A stretch of 33,354 nucleotides of DNA from Flavobacteriales bacterium. GTDB lineage: Bacteria; Bacteroidota; Bacteroidia; Flavobacteriales_D; Cryomorphaceae. Shown here piece by piece: positions 25,795 through 33,354 of the stretch (positions are counted from its first letter, which is position 1; each line of letters begins with the position of its first letter). The notes beneath the pieces are model-generated. The model saw only the letters and a list, made by a program, of their open reading frames with translations, was not told the origin of the DNA and did no database searches. The stretch lies in contig SLDS01000132.1 of the NCBI GenBank assembly GCA_007125175.1, positions 1 to 33,354 on the forward strand, in the 5' to 3' direction. A program made the translations under genes and the position numbers.

Positions 25795-28245
25795 ATGAAC
25801 GCAGCTCGCTACATTTTGATCGCTTTGATATGGATTGCTACGCTTGCAGCCGGATCGGTGAGCGCCTTAGCCCCTACAAATACCGGCATGGATGGTTTGC
25901 CACCTGATGTGGTGCCTCCGGGAAATCAGGAAGTGTGTGAGGGCGAAGAGGTGACCTTGGAGGTGCAAGCGAATCCCAATGGTGCCGTTATAGAATGGTA
26001 CACGGTCGATGGGCAAGATACGCTGACCTATGTCGACGGCGTCGCCTTCACGCCCCATACCACTGGCCTGATTACATATACACTTGTTGCTTCGGATGGT
26101 ATAGTCTCTGATACGAGTACAGTGGAAGTAAACGTGGTGGAGCTACACACGATAAGCTCTGCTGCCGATCGCACCCTTTGCATCAATTCGACCATGACAC
26201 CCATCGAGATAGTTTTCGGTGGTGGAGCTACCAATGCCACCGTTCAAGGTTTGCTGCCGGGGGGGATAAGTTCCGCTGTCTCGAATGAAACCCTCACCAT
26301 TTCGGGAACAGCCACCACTGCAGGCACCTTCAACTATACCGCCCAAACTGTGGCCAATGCCTGCCCCTCGGTACAGACAAGCGGAACCATCACCGTACTT
26401 CCGGAAAACACCTTTGACCTGAGCTCTGCCCCCGAAAGCCTCGATCAGGAGATTTGTGAGGGAGACTCCATCGATCCCATCACCTTCGAGACAAGCGGAG
26501 CAGGTGGAGTCAATTTCAACAATTTGCCGCAAGGCTTGAGCGCCATATGGGATGATGACCTGGGCAGTATTACCGGATTTCCTACCGATACTGGGGTCTT
26601 CTCCTTCGAGATTGAACTCACAGGCGGGTGCGGAGATGTGTCTCAGGGTGTGGAACTCTCGGTGCGTCCAAGACCAGTGGTAGACGCCGGGCCCGATCAG
26701 CTCTTGTGTGACGATGATCCCGTGGTGGAGCTGGAGGGAACAGTAATCAATGCCCCCAATCACATCTGGAGCTCCCCGGACGATGAGGGGGCTTTTCAAA
26801 ATGTTTCTCAGCTCGCGACGCTCTTTGAGCCCAGTGAAGATCAGCTGGACTCAGGGTCTGTGGTGCTCACACTTACCGCTCAGGGCGGCGCGGCAGTGTG
26901 CGGAATCGTTTCCGACAGCCTCACGCTTACTTTCACCGAGGCGTTCAGTGCCTTTTTCGAATACGATGATCCATTTTGCAGCAATCAGGATGAGCTGGTA
27001 AGCCCGGAACTTTTTGGCACCGAAGGTGGAGTATACGGTGGAGACATACCCGGTATCGATCCACAGGACGGGAGCTTCAATCCCTCCGATCTGCAGTCGG
27101 GAGAGTATGACGTGACTTATACCGTGCCGGAAGGAGGTGGCTGCGCCCAGTTTGATACCACCCTGAGCATCACCATCAACCACCCCCTGAGTGAGGTCCA
27201 AATCTTGGGCAATGATTCTGAATTTTATTGCAATCAGGAGGATTTGATTCTCACGGGAACAGCTCAAAATGCACTTTCTTTTCAATGGGAGATAGAAGAA
27301 GGAGGAGGGGATTATATACCTCTGCCCGACACGACCATTGCTTACACACCTCAAGATTATGCAGGTGAAGTTCTTGTTTCGTTTTCCGCTTCTGCCCTTC
27401 CGGGTTGTTTTGAGATTGTCACTGTATTTACCGATTTCGTTATGGTGCCCCCGCATGGAGGGGAGATTCAAGAGGTGATCCCGGAAGTATGCGAAGGCGA
27501 TTTGCTCACATTTGCAGCAGAGGAAACGGAGTTTGATCAATATTATACCTATGAATGGAACTTGCAGGATGAGAACGGGAATCCCACAGGCAGCGCTACA
27601 GGCCCGGAAGATGAGGCTGAAGTGACTTATCAGCTGGGATCTTTTGAGGAGGAAAGCAGCTTGGAAGTCTCTCTCTCTACCATGGTGGATGGCTCTTGCC
27701 TTTCGCAGGGCAGTGAAAACTTTGAGGTGTTTCTGGAGCCCGATATCTGCGATTATTTCGAATTGGCCGGGAATATTTTGGTGATCAATGCCTGTGAAGA
27801 AGGAGAGATAGACCATTTCTATCAATGGGGCTGCGGATCAAATAGCCTTGAAGATGAGACGGACATTTACCTCCATTACGGGCCTTATCTCGATGAATGC
27901 GAAGACTTTTGGGTGAGTGTGTCACTTTATGAAGACGGTCGGTGTCCTGTGTATGAGGGAAGCAATTTCCCAGTATCAGCCAGCGCCTCTCCGGAGTGGC
28001 AGATGCAGGTGTATCCCAACCCCGCAAGCCGCGAATTATTTCTCGAGCTTCCAGCCGCCGCGCTGAGCCCTGCCATGACTTATGAGCTTTACTCTCAGAG
28101 TGGAGTGCGAATAAGTCAAGGGAATCTGCAGGGCATGGCCTCCAGGCAGACCATAGACATCGGCAAGCATGCTGCGGGCTATTACATCCTGCAGGTGCGC
28201 AGCGGGGAGCATATTTTTCGACATTCAATAGCCATTATAAGATGA
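25795..28245 (+). CDS. Large secreted Ig/PKD-like repeat protein with T9SS sorting domain, inside the T6SS operon
   Basis: The 816-aa product has a signal peptide (MNAARYILIALIWIATLAAG...) and then a chain of Ig-like or PKD-like modules. Recurring landmarks are 'NQEVCEGEEVTLEV', 'DQEICEGDSIDPITFE', 'VVDAGPDQLLCDDDPVVELE' and 'IPEVCEGDLLTFAAEE', typical of Bacteroidota surface and gliding-associated adhesins. A cysteine-rich segment (about 655-725) precedes a C-terminal T9SS type A sorting domain, 'QVYPNPASRELFLELP' to 'HAAGYYILQVRSGEH'. It is therefore predicted to be secreted or cell-surface, unlike its periplasmic or inner-membrane neighbours. Its stop codon overlaps the next start (ATGA), so the two are translationally coupled. 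I know of no core T6SS role for such a protein; a surface adhesin or outer-membrane collar is conjecture. Confidence 0.88.
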   Translation: MNAARYILIALIWIATLAAGSVSALAPTNTGMDGLPPDVVPPGNQEVCEGEEVTLEVQANPNGAVIEWYTVDGQDTLTYVDGVAFTPHTTGLITYTLVASDGIVSDTSTVEVNVVELHTISSAADRTLCINSTMTPIEIVFGGGATNATVQGLLPGGISSAVSNETLTISGTATTAGTFNYTAQTVANACPSVQTSGTITVLPENTFDLSSAPESLDQEICEGDSIDPITFETSGAGGVNFNNLPQGLSAIWDDDLGSITGFPTDTGVFSFEIELTGGCGDVSQGVELSVRPRPVVDAGPDQLLCDDDPVVELEGTVINAPNHIWSSPDDEGAFQNVSQLATLFEPSEDQLDSGSVVLTLTAQGGAAVCGIVSDSLTLTFTEAFSAFFEYDDPFCSNQDELVSPELFGTEGGVYGGDIPGIDPQDGSFNPSDLQSGEYDVTYTVPEGGGCAQFDTTLSITINHPLSEVQILGNDSEFYCNQEDLILTGTAQNALSFQWEIEEGGGDYIPLPDTTIAYTPQDYAGEVLVSFSASALPGCFEIVTVFTDFVMVPPHGGEIQEVIPEVCEGDLLTFAAEETEFDQYYTYEWNLQDENGNPTGSATGPEDEAEVTYQLGSFEEESSLEVSLSTMVDGSCLSQGSENFEVFLEPDICDYFELAGNILVINACEEGEIDHFYQWGCGSNSLEDETDIYLHYGPYLDECEDFWVSVSLYEDGRCPVYEGSNFPVSASASPEWQMQVYPNPASRELFLELPAAALSPAMTYELYSQSGVRISQGNLQGMASRQTIDIGKHAAGYYILQVRSGEHIFRHSIAIIR

Positions 28246-29777
28246 GATGGAAATACATATACGGGTGTTTTTCGCTCCTGGGAGCTGCTTTGATGCTGGC
28301 GAGCACCCCGACCCTCGCACAGGGAGAAGATGATGCAGCGCTGAGCGCGGAAGATTCCACAGCACTGTCACTGGCTTTGTCGGTGGCAGATGCCTACGTG
28401 GATCACCTGGATCGCTATTTCAACCGTGGAGAGGCCATGAGCGACGAGCTCCGCGAAGGTTTCATGGTGCTTTTCACGGGCAGCCAAAAGATCATTTCCG
28501 ATTACTCCGCTCAAACCCGGCGCATTGAGCCCGCTGAATACCTCTTTGAGGCCGGTCAGATTTTTGCCGATGAGCGCCCGGCCCTCCAAGCCCAAATAGA
28601 CAGAGAGGGCGCTGTGGTCAAGCATTTTCCCAATGACCGCTTTCACCTCGCTGCCATTCCTTTGGACACGCGCTTCAGTCGATACTTTGATCTGTCAACA
28701 GGGGCTGTGGTCAACGATACCATCGAGAAGTTTCTCACCCTCGAGGTGCGCATTACCGGAATCGAAAATGCCCGCATAGATCGAAGTGTGGAACGGGCGC
28801 CCGTACTTTACTATGCTGAACAACGCGCACTCCTCGCCCAGGCCGAGCAAGAACGCGATAAAAGGAGAAAGGAGGAAAACGAAAAAAAGTCCGACGCGCC
28901 CAGGGAGCGCCGTGCGAAACCAGAACGGATGAAGGCAGATATGCATTCATATATTTTTGCCGGTTTTGTCCTGGGCGGGGACTTGTCTTCCAACCAGCTC
29001 GAATCGCAGAGTGAGCTGTATTCCTTCTCAAACCACAGCTTTCAGATGAATGAGACCAGCATCCAATACTTCATGCCCCTGCACCGCAGTGGTCTCTACC
29101 TGCATACCGGTTTTGGCATCTCCGTTGGAAGGCTCGACCTGGAATACAACAATGCATCTTTCAGCTTTGAGCAAGTGGATAACCTGAATCCCAGCAGTGA
29201 TGTCCAATTTGCAGAAGCGGGAATTGTAAATAGTTACCAGCGCACCGCCATCTTGGAGGATATCAGCGAACGAATTGATTTTACGGACATAAACTTTCGT
29301 CTGGGCCTGGGCATAGATCTGCTCAGTGATTCCAGAGAATTGTTCATGTTCAGTGCTGGCATGATGCTTGGAGTGACCAATGCCCAAAAATCTGATGTCA
29401 TGCTTACAGCCAACTACCACGGCCATTTCAGCGAGGTCAATGGATTGCCGATTGACCTGACCCTTGGTGTGAACGAAGACTTGCCGGAGTATGGATTTGA
29501 CGAGCGGCGTTCGCTCATGGATTTTGTGATTGACAGAAGGCTTATTTACAGCGCTTATGCTCAAGTGGCTTTCGCCAAACACATCGGTGATAAAGTCTAT
29601 GTGGGTATACAGCTCGAAGGCCGCCTGCCCATGAATCAATGGCTAGAGGGAGGTGCAGATCACGAATTGCTCTTTGGCAATCACGGAGACTTGGACAGCA
29701 GCCTGGCAGACTTGGTGAGCGACATCCGTCGGCCCTATTTTCTGGGGGGGGGAGTTCTCCTGGGGATGAAATTTTAA
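28242..29777 (+). CDS. Unknown secreted protein with probable outer-membrane beta-barrel, coupled to the T9SS-sorted protein
   Basis: The 511-aa product has a signal peptide (MRWKYIYGCFSLLGAALMLA...TLAQG). An N-terminal mixed domain (about 35-200) contains 'VADAYVDHLDRYFNRGEAMS', similar in style to accessory domains of Bacteroidota envelope proteins. A very charged helix follows (about 205-230, 'QERDKRRKEENEKKSD'). From about 240 the sequence alternates in beta-barrel fashion ('GLYLHTGFGISVGRLDLEYN', 'INFRLGLGIDLLSD') and ends 'GGGVLLGMKF', an outer-membrane-protein-like terminal Phe. Position just before tssR makes it the place where TssQ might be expected, but TssQ is a small lipoprotein and I see no similarity. 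It may anchor the secretion complex to the outer membrane; this is inference. Confidence 0.8.
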   Translation: MRWKYIYGCFSLLGAALMLASTPTLAQGEDDAALSAEDSTALSLALSVADAYVDHLDRYFNRGEAMSDELREGFMVLFTGSQKIISDYSAQTRRIEPAEYLFEAGQIFADERPALQAQIDREGAVVKHFPNDRFHLAAIPLDTRFSRYFDLSTGAVVNDTIEKFLTLEVRITGIENARIDRSVERAPVLYYAEQRALLAQAEQERDKRRKEENEKKSDAPRERRAKPERMKADMHSYIFAGFVLGGDLSSNQLESQSELYSFSNHSFQMNETSIQYFMPLHRSGLYLHTGFGISVGRLDLEYNNASFSFEQVDNLNPSSDVQFAEAGIVNSYQRTAILEDISERIDFTDINFRLGLGIDLLSDSRELFMFSAGMMLGVTNAQKSDVMLTANYHGHFSEVNGLPIDLTLGVNEDLPEYGFDERRSLMDFVIDRRLIYSAYAQVAFAKHIGDKVYVGIQLEGRLPMNQWLEGGADHELLFGNHGDLDSSLADLVSDIRRPYFLGGGVLLGMKF

Positions 29778-29789
29778 GCAAGAAAAAAC

Positions 29790-32378
29790 ATGTGTATCAA
29801 GCAATTTTGCACACTTATGATCGCTTTGCTTCTTTGGCCCCTTGCGGCAAATGAAGTGCATGCGCAACGCGGCGGCAGCGAACATCTGCCGGCAAAACCG
29901 GACAATCTCCGGGATAGAATTCGCTTTGATGATGAGGGTTCGAAAGACTATACCAACCTTACAAATCCATACAAAGCGGGCAGTACTTTTGGCATAAGCC
30001 AGAGGGGCAAGAAGCGTTCGAGTGATTATTGGAGGGTGTTCAGCGACCGCGATGAGAATGTGCTCTACCAAGACCCCGGGTTGAACCAGGCGGGCAGCAT
30101 CACAGCCAGCATCGGGCAGAAGCTCTATGTACTCGATGAGAACCCGAATGCCCTCAAAGTGCTGGCGCTGAAATCAGATCCTTATACCGATGGATCTTAC
30201 GATCACGGCAGCGTGCTCGGCGAGGGCTGGATCGCCAAAGAAAACCTTCTGCTCTGGGAGAAGCCGCTTATCTCCGAAAATTCCAGCTTCGAAATGAAGG
30301 CCTTCCTGATGAATCTCAACGATCAGGATTTGCTTGCCGAATTTGCCCGAAAGGGAAAAGACAAAGACCTTGTAGAACTCTACCACGCCCCGGATGCCGG
30401 CGAAGCTGTGAGCAAGAAGCAGCTTTACGAAGTGCTCTTCGTGTTCAAGTACGACAGTGAATCCCGCCGCTACCTCGTGGCCAATGATGCCATCATAGGA
30501 GGCTATGGCTATGAGCTCTTCTGGGTGAGCGAATCGCGCATCAAGGTGTGGAATACGCGTCTGGCACTGGAGTGGAATTTTGACTCGGAGGCCTGCGAAG
30601 AGCGCAGGGAAGGGCGCAGTGCAACTGTTTTTTCCATGCCACAGCGTGCAATCGATTATGCGGCAGGGCAGTTTGATCCCGATTTTGGAGGAGAAAACAA
30701 ATTCCTCGACGCCAAAGACCCTTGCTCGGATCGCCGACTCAAGGCAGCAGAGGTGTTCGACCCTAAGAGCAGCCGATATGTAGGCTCAGTGATTCGCTAT
30801 CCCTTCTTTGAGAGCCGCCCCGGATACTACGTCTGTGGAGCCCTCACCCGCTTCGACCCCAAGAGCATGATCGCCCTCGACAATTGGGAGGCCACCGAAT
30901 CTGAAATCGACAATAAGCTCGAAAAAGGATCCCGGGTGAACATCATGCTCGCCATCAACGGCACTTTCACTTCGCGGAAAAATGCAGAATACTACGCCGA
31001 CCTGGTCGATCAGGTGCGCAATTCCTTTGATAGAGATACCATCTTCAAGGGAAAGACAAGGGTGGGAGTGACCTTCTTCTACGACCTCAAGCGCGGCACC
31101 CCGCCGCTCACCATCGGCCCCTATGCCGACAGGGCAGGGCTGGAAGAAGTGAAAAATGCCATTGCGGATCCGCAAAGCTACCGCTCTGAGCCGCAGATAC
31201 CCCTGCTGTACAATGGCCTCAATGAAGCCCTTGAGCGGGGAGCGCAAGAAGGAGAAACCAATGTGCTCTTATTGTTGGGCGGCAGCAGCGACGTCTTTCA
31301 CAGAATGGTGCCGGTGGCCAATGCAGAAAAAAATCCCCTCTACGTGAGCGAACGTGAACTGCGCGATAAGATCCGCAAATACAATGCACACGTGATGGCC
31401 TTGCAAGTGGATGTGGAAGATGAGTACGCGATGTTTTACAGCGAATTCCGAAATCATTTTCGCACGCGGGTATTGGGAAATATCGTCAAGAAAGTGGACG
31501 AAGAGTACACCCGTGTAGCCGAATTTGCCGATGCCAAAAACCTGAGCTACCCGCAGTGGAGGTCTCGCGACGATTTGGGTGTAAGCAATGTGCGTATGGA
31601 CTATGTGGAGGACTTTCACCTTGAGTACGCGGTGCTCAGCGCCATCGATACCCGAGGTGATTTTTCATTGCCCACCAAGTCCATCAACACCTTGGTGACC
31701 GATTTTACCGATCGCATAGCCACCAAGGAGCGGAATATGCTCATCAACCTCAACAAGGTGGTGCGCGACCACTCCCAGTGGAAAAGCTTTATCGGCAGTG
31801 CGGGACAAGAGGTTGTGAAATCGCACTTGCTTCAAGGCTTCTCGGATGAACAGCTCAAGCAGCTCTTTTTGGAAAAGGTGCAATTGCTCTACACCGGCTA
31901 TACGCCAAAAATCATCGAAGGGCAGGAGCATGCCCTCTACCAGCAGGTGCTCTTCATGTCGCGACAAGATTTGCAGGAAATGCGGGAAAACATTCAGCGC
32001 ATCAAGCGTGAGGCACTCGATGCCCGAAGGCAACGCAAGGGAGTGGTAGAGGCATGGTACAGCTACGGGGCTGCCATTCTCAAAGAAGATGTTGCATCCC
32101 TGCAGAAAAACTATCCTGTGGAGCGCAGCAAGGATCTTCAGAGGCTATTGCTGAGCGGCGTGCCCGAGCTTACCGAGCACAGTAGTATGTTCTCCAGGTA
32201 TTCGGCGGTGGAAATACTCACCGAAGGAGGCAAAGTGCAGGGGGAAGACATCGACAAGTACCTCGGGAGTCTCGATGCCAAAGAGCGGCGCATCAGTGAG
32301 CTGCTGCAGAGTGCCAAACTGGAATACCGCACCGGGAGTTACACCTTCTTCTGGGTGCCAATAGAATACCTGCCATGA
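29790..32378 (+). CDS. tssR: TssR, T6SSiii envelope protein
   Basis: TssR is the large periplasmic or outer-membrane-associated T6SSiii protein. The 862-aa product has a signal peptide (MCIKQFCTLMIALLLWPLAA...HAQ), an N-terminal SH3-like barrel region ('YWRVFSDRDENVLYQDPG', 'LGEGWIAKENLLLWEKPL'), then a von Willebrand A-like fold (about 380-560). The fold's first strand reads 'NIMLAINGTFTS' and a later strand 'NVLLLLGGSSDV'. The MIDAS position normally holding Asp is Asn390 (NGTFT in place of DxSxS), so metal binding may be lost. A helical C-terminal region follows. It lies 12 bp after the barrel protein, and its stop overlaps the ABC ATPase start by ATGA. Confidence 0.87.
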   Translation: MCIKQFCTLMIALLLWPLAANEVHAQRGGSEHLPAKPDNLRDRIRFDDEGSKDYTNLTNPYKAGSTFGISQRGKKRSSDYWRVFSDRDENVLYQDPGLNQAGSITASIGQKLYVLDENPNALKVLALKSDPYTDGSYDHGSVLGEGWIAKENLLLWEKPLISENSSFEMKAFLMNLNDQDLLAEFARKGKDKDLVELYHAPDAGEAVSKKQLYEVLFVFKYDSESRRYLVANDAIIGGYGYELFWVSESRIKVWNTRLALEWNFDSEACEERREGRSATVFSMPQRAIDYAAGQFDPDFGGENKFLDAKDPCSDRRLKAAEVFDPKSSRYVGSVIRYPFFESRPGYYVCGALTRFDPKSMIALDNWEATESEIDNKLEKGSRVNIMLAINGTFTSRKNAEYYADLVDQVRNSFDRDTIFKGKTRVGVTFFYDLKRGTPPLTIGPYADRAGLEEVKNAIADPQSYRSEPQIPLLYNGLNEALERGAQEGETNVLLLLGGSSDVFHRMVPVANAEKNPLYVSERELRDKIRKYNAHVMALQVDVEDEYAMFYSEFRNHFRTRVLGNIVKKVDEEYTRVAEFADAKNLSYPQWRSRDDLGVSNVRMDYVEDFHLEYAVLSAIDTRGDFSLPTKSINTLVTDFTDRIATKERNMLINLNKVVRDHSQWKSFIGSAGQEVVKSHLLQGFSDEQLKQLFLEKVQLLYTGYTPKIIEGQEHALYQQVLFMSRQDLQEMRENIQRIKREALDARRQRKGVVEAWYSYGAAILKEDVASLQKNYPVERSKDLQRLLLSGVPELTEHSSMFSRYSAVEILTEGGKVQGEDIDKYLGSLDAKERRISELLQSAKLEYRTGSYTFFWVPIEYLP

Positions 32379-33118
32379 GCCAAGCCTCCATACTCTTCGA
32401 GTTAAGCAATCTCTCGTGCCGGTATGGAGATCAGGAAGTCTTGCGCGTGGAGGAACTGAGCCTGCCTGCGGTGCCGCTCACTTTCATACTCGGTAGCTCG
32501 GGCATTGGCAAGAGCACCTTACTCGAGATGTTGGGGCTTATGTCCAATACCTACAGGGGTCGGGCCGATCGCTTCACATATCAGGGAGCCCAAGATTTGC
32601 GCGGCTTTTGGGACTGGCCTCAGAGTAAGCAAGCACATTTTCGGCGCAGCAATTTCAGCTTTGTCTTTCAGCAAACCAACCTCATCGAAAATTTCAGCAT
32701 CCTTGAGAATCTTTGCATACCCCTCATGATACAGGGATATGCCTATGAGGATGCCGCCAATAAGGTGACGGCTACTGCCGAAAAAATGAACCTCGATGCC
32801 CAGCTACTTTTGCGAAAAGCTACAGCGGTATCGGGAGGACAGCTACAGCGGGCTGCCTTTACGCGGGCGCTTTCCACCGATTTCAAAGTCCTCTTTGGCG
32901 ATGAGCCCACCGGAAACCTTGATAGCGGTAATAGCCGCACCCTCATGGGCTTGCTTAAGGACAACCTCGTGGAGCGCGGTGCCTCGGCCGTTGTGGTCTC
33001 GCACGACGTGGCCCTTGCCGAAGAATACGCCGACTGCATCATCCGCGTGAAGCGCATGGGCGATGAGGATAGGGCCTATGGACTCATTGATCAAAACTGC
33101 TTAAGTATATCGCAATGA
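32375..33118 (+). CDS. LolD/MacB-type ABC transporter ATP-binding protein
   Basis: Cytoplasmic ATPase of an ABC transporter in the lipoprotein-release/mechanotransmission (LolD, FtsE, MacB) class. Length is 247 aa. Walker A GSSGIGKST (residues 40-48), Q-loop 'FVFQQTNLIENFSILENL', signature 'VSGGQLQRAAFTRAL', Walker B 'VLFGDEPTGNLD' and H-loop 'VVVSHD' are all intact, so it should be active. It is coupled to tssR (ATGA) and to the following permease gene (ATGA), so it belongs to the T6SS operon. The arrangement recalls TagT (ATPase) and TagS (permease) of the Pseudomonas T6SS signalling pathway, but housekeeping LolD-like function cannot be excluded. Confidence 0.9.
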   Translation: MSQASILFELSNLSCRYGDQEVLRVEELSLPAVPLTFILGSSGIGKSTLLEMLGLMSNTYRGRADRFTYQGAQDLRGFWDWPQSKQAHFRRSNFSFVFQQTNLIENFSILENLCIPLMIQGYAYEDAANKVTATAEKMNLDAQLLLRKATAVSGGQLQRAAFTRALSTDFKVLFGDEPTGNLDSGNSRTLMGLLKDNLVERGASAVVVSHDVALAEEYADCIIRVKRMGDEDRAYGLIDQNCLSISQ

Positions 33119-33354
33119 GCAAGGGAAAGAAGTTGTGGAGTCTGCTCTTTACCAAAGAACTGAGCTATCTGGCTGGCAGAAGGGCTTCCAACCTCATCAC
33201 CCTTTTTGGCATCTCCTTTCTGAGCCTCACTGCCATCAGCATCGCCTACTCATCCGAGAAGTTTTTGAACTACCGGATGAATGACCCTTTCACCAACTGG
33301 CTGAACATACCCAAGCTCTCGACCATCGAAGAGCAAACCTGGCAGAAGCTTGCC
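33115..33354 (+). CDS. ABC transporter permease, N-terminal part (cut by the window edge)
   Basis: The first 80 codons are open and overlap the ATPase stop codon by ATGA. This frame is too short and incomplete for the track. It encodes 'TKELSYLAGRRASNLITLFG' followed by a hydrophobic helix 'ISFLSLTAISIAYS' and then a predicted periplasmic segment. That is the usual N-terminus of LolC/LolE/MacB/FtsX-type permeases. It is the expected partner of the preceding ATPase. The C-terminal part lies outside the window. Confidence 0.85.
   Translation, partial: MSKGKKLWSLLFTKELSYLAGRRASNLITLFGISFLSLTAISIAYSSEKFLNYRMNDPFTNWLNIPKLSTIEEQTWQKLA

Noticed and set aside
26851-27825. 324-aa minus-strand ORF opposite the Ig-like protein
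   Set aside because: Antisense to a repeat protein with clear family features; the reverse translation has no domain.
1-33354. CRISPR arrays, insertion sequences, tRNA or rRNA genes
   Set aside because: I saw no regularly spaced repeats, transposase ORFs with inverted ends, or cloverleaf or rRNA sequences.

Overview
The window comes from a Bacteroidota chromosome of middling GC. This rests on three things. Several secreted proteins end in Por/type IX secretion (T9SS) sorting domains of the 'YPNP...DLSGR...G(V/Y)Y' kind. Promoter-like sites fit the Bacteroidota TTTG/TAnnTTTG pattern. The type VI secretion system is the Bacteroidota-specific subtype iii (T6SSiii). I cannot place it below phylum; a marine or free-living lineage is a guess.

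Layout. (1) Positions 3-1001: the 3' part of a cystathionine gamma-synthase/lyase-type PLP enzyme. (2) 1202-5525: two tandem, paralogous secreted M43-type zinc metalloproteases with PKD, MAM-like and T9SS sorting domains. (3) 5593-23635, minus strand: the main T6SS block. In transcription order it reads PAAR spike, small spike-locus accessory protein, Tle1-like phospholipase effector, DUF2931-like lipoprotein (probable immunity), DUF4123 adaptor, LytTR regulator with a degenerate receiver, TssH/ClpV, TssB, TssC, VgrG/TssI, TssE, TssF, TssG, TssN, TssK and an unknown 388-aa protein. Genes are very close or overlap from tssH to tssK. (4) 23636-24026: a divergent intergenic region with a rightward promoter candidate and an imperfect inverted repeat. 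(5) 24027-33354, plus strand: TssO, TssP, a large Ig/PKD-like protein with a T9SS sorting domain, a coupled protein with a probable outer-membrane barrel, TssR, then an ABC ATPase and the start of its permease.

How it works together. TssB/TssC form the contractile sheath and TssH recycles it. TssE, F, G and K form the baseplate, and VgrG plus PAAR form the spike. TssN, O, P and R stand in for the TssJLM membrane complex, which is absent, as expected for T6SSiii. DUF4123 probably loads the phospholipase onto the spike and the lipoprotein probably protects the producer. No Hcp (TssD) and no recognisable TssQ is encoded in the window.

The most unusual parts are: the T9SS-sorted protein and barrel protein inside the membrane-complex operon; the LytTR regulator with Asn at the phosphoacceptor position plus a 12-bp-spaced direct repeat ahead of tssH; the ABC transporter translationally coupled to TssR (possibly similar in role to TagT/TagS); and the unknown 388-aa protein ending the minus-strand block.
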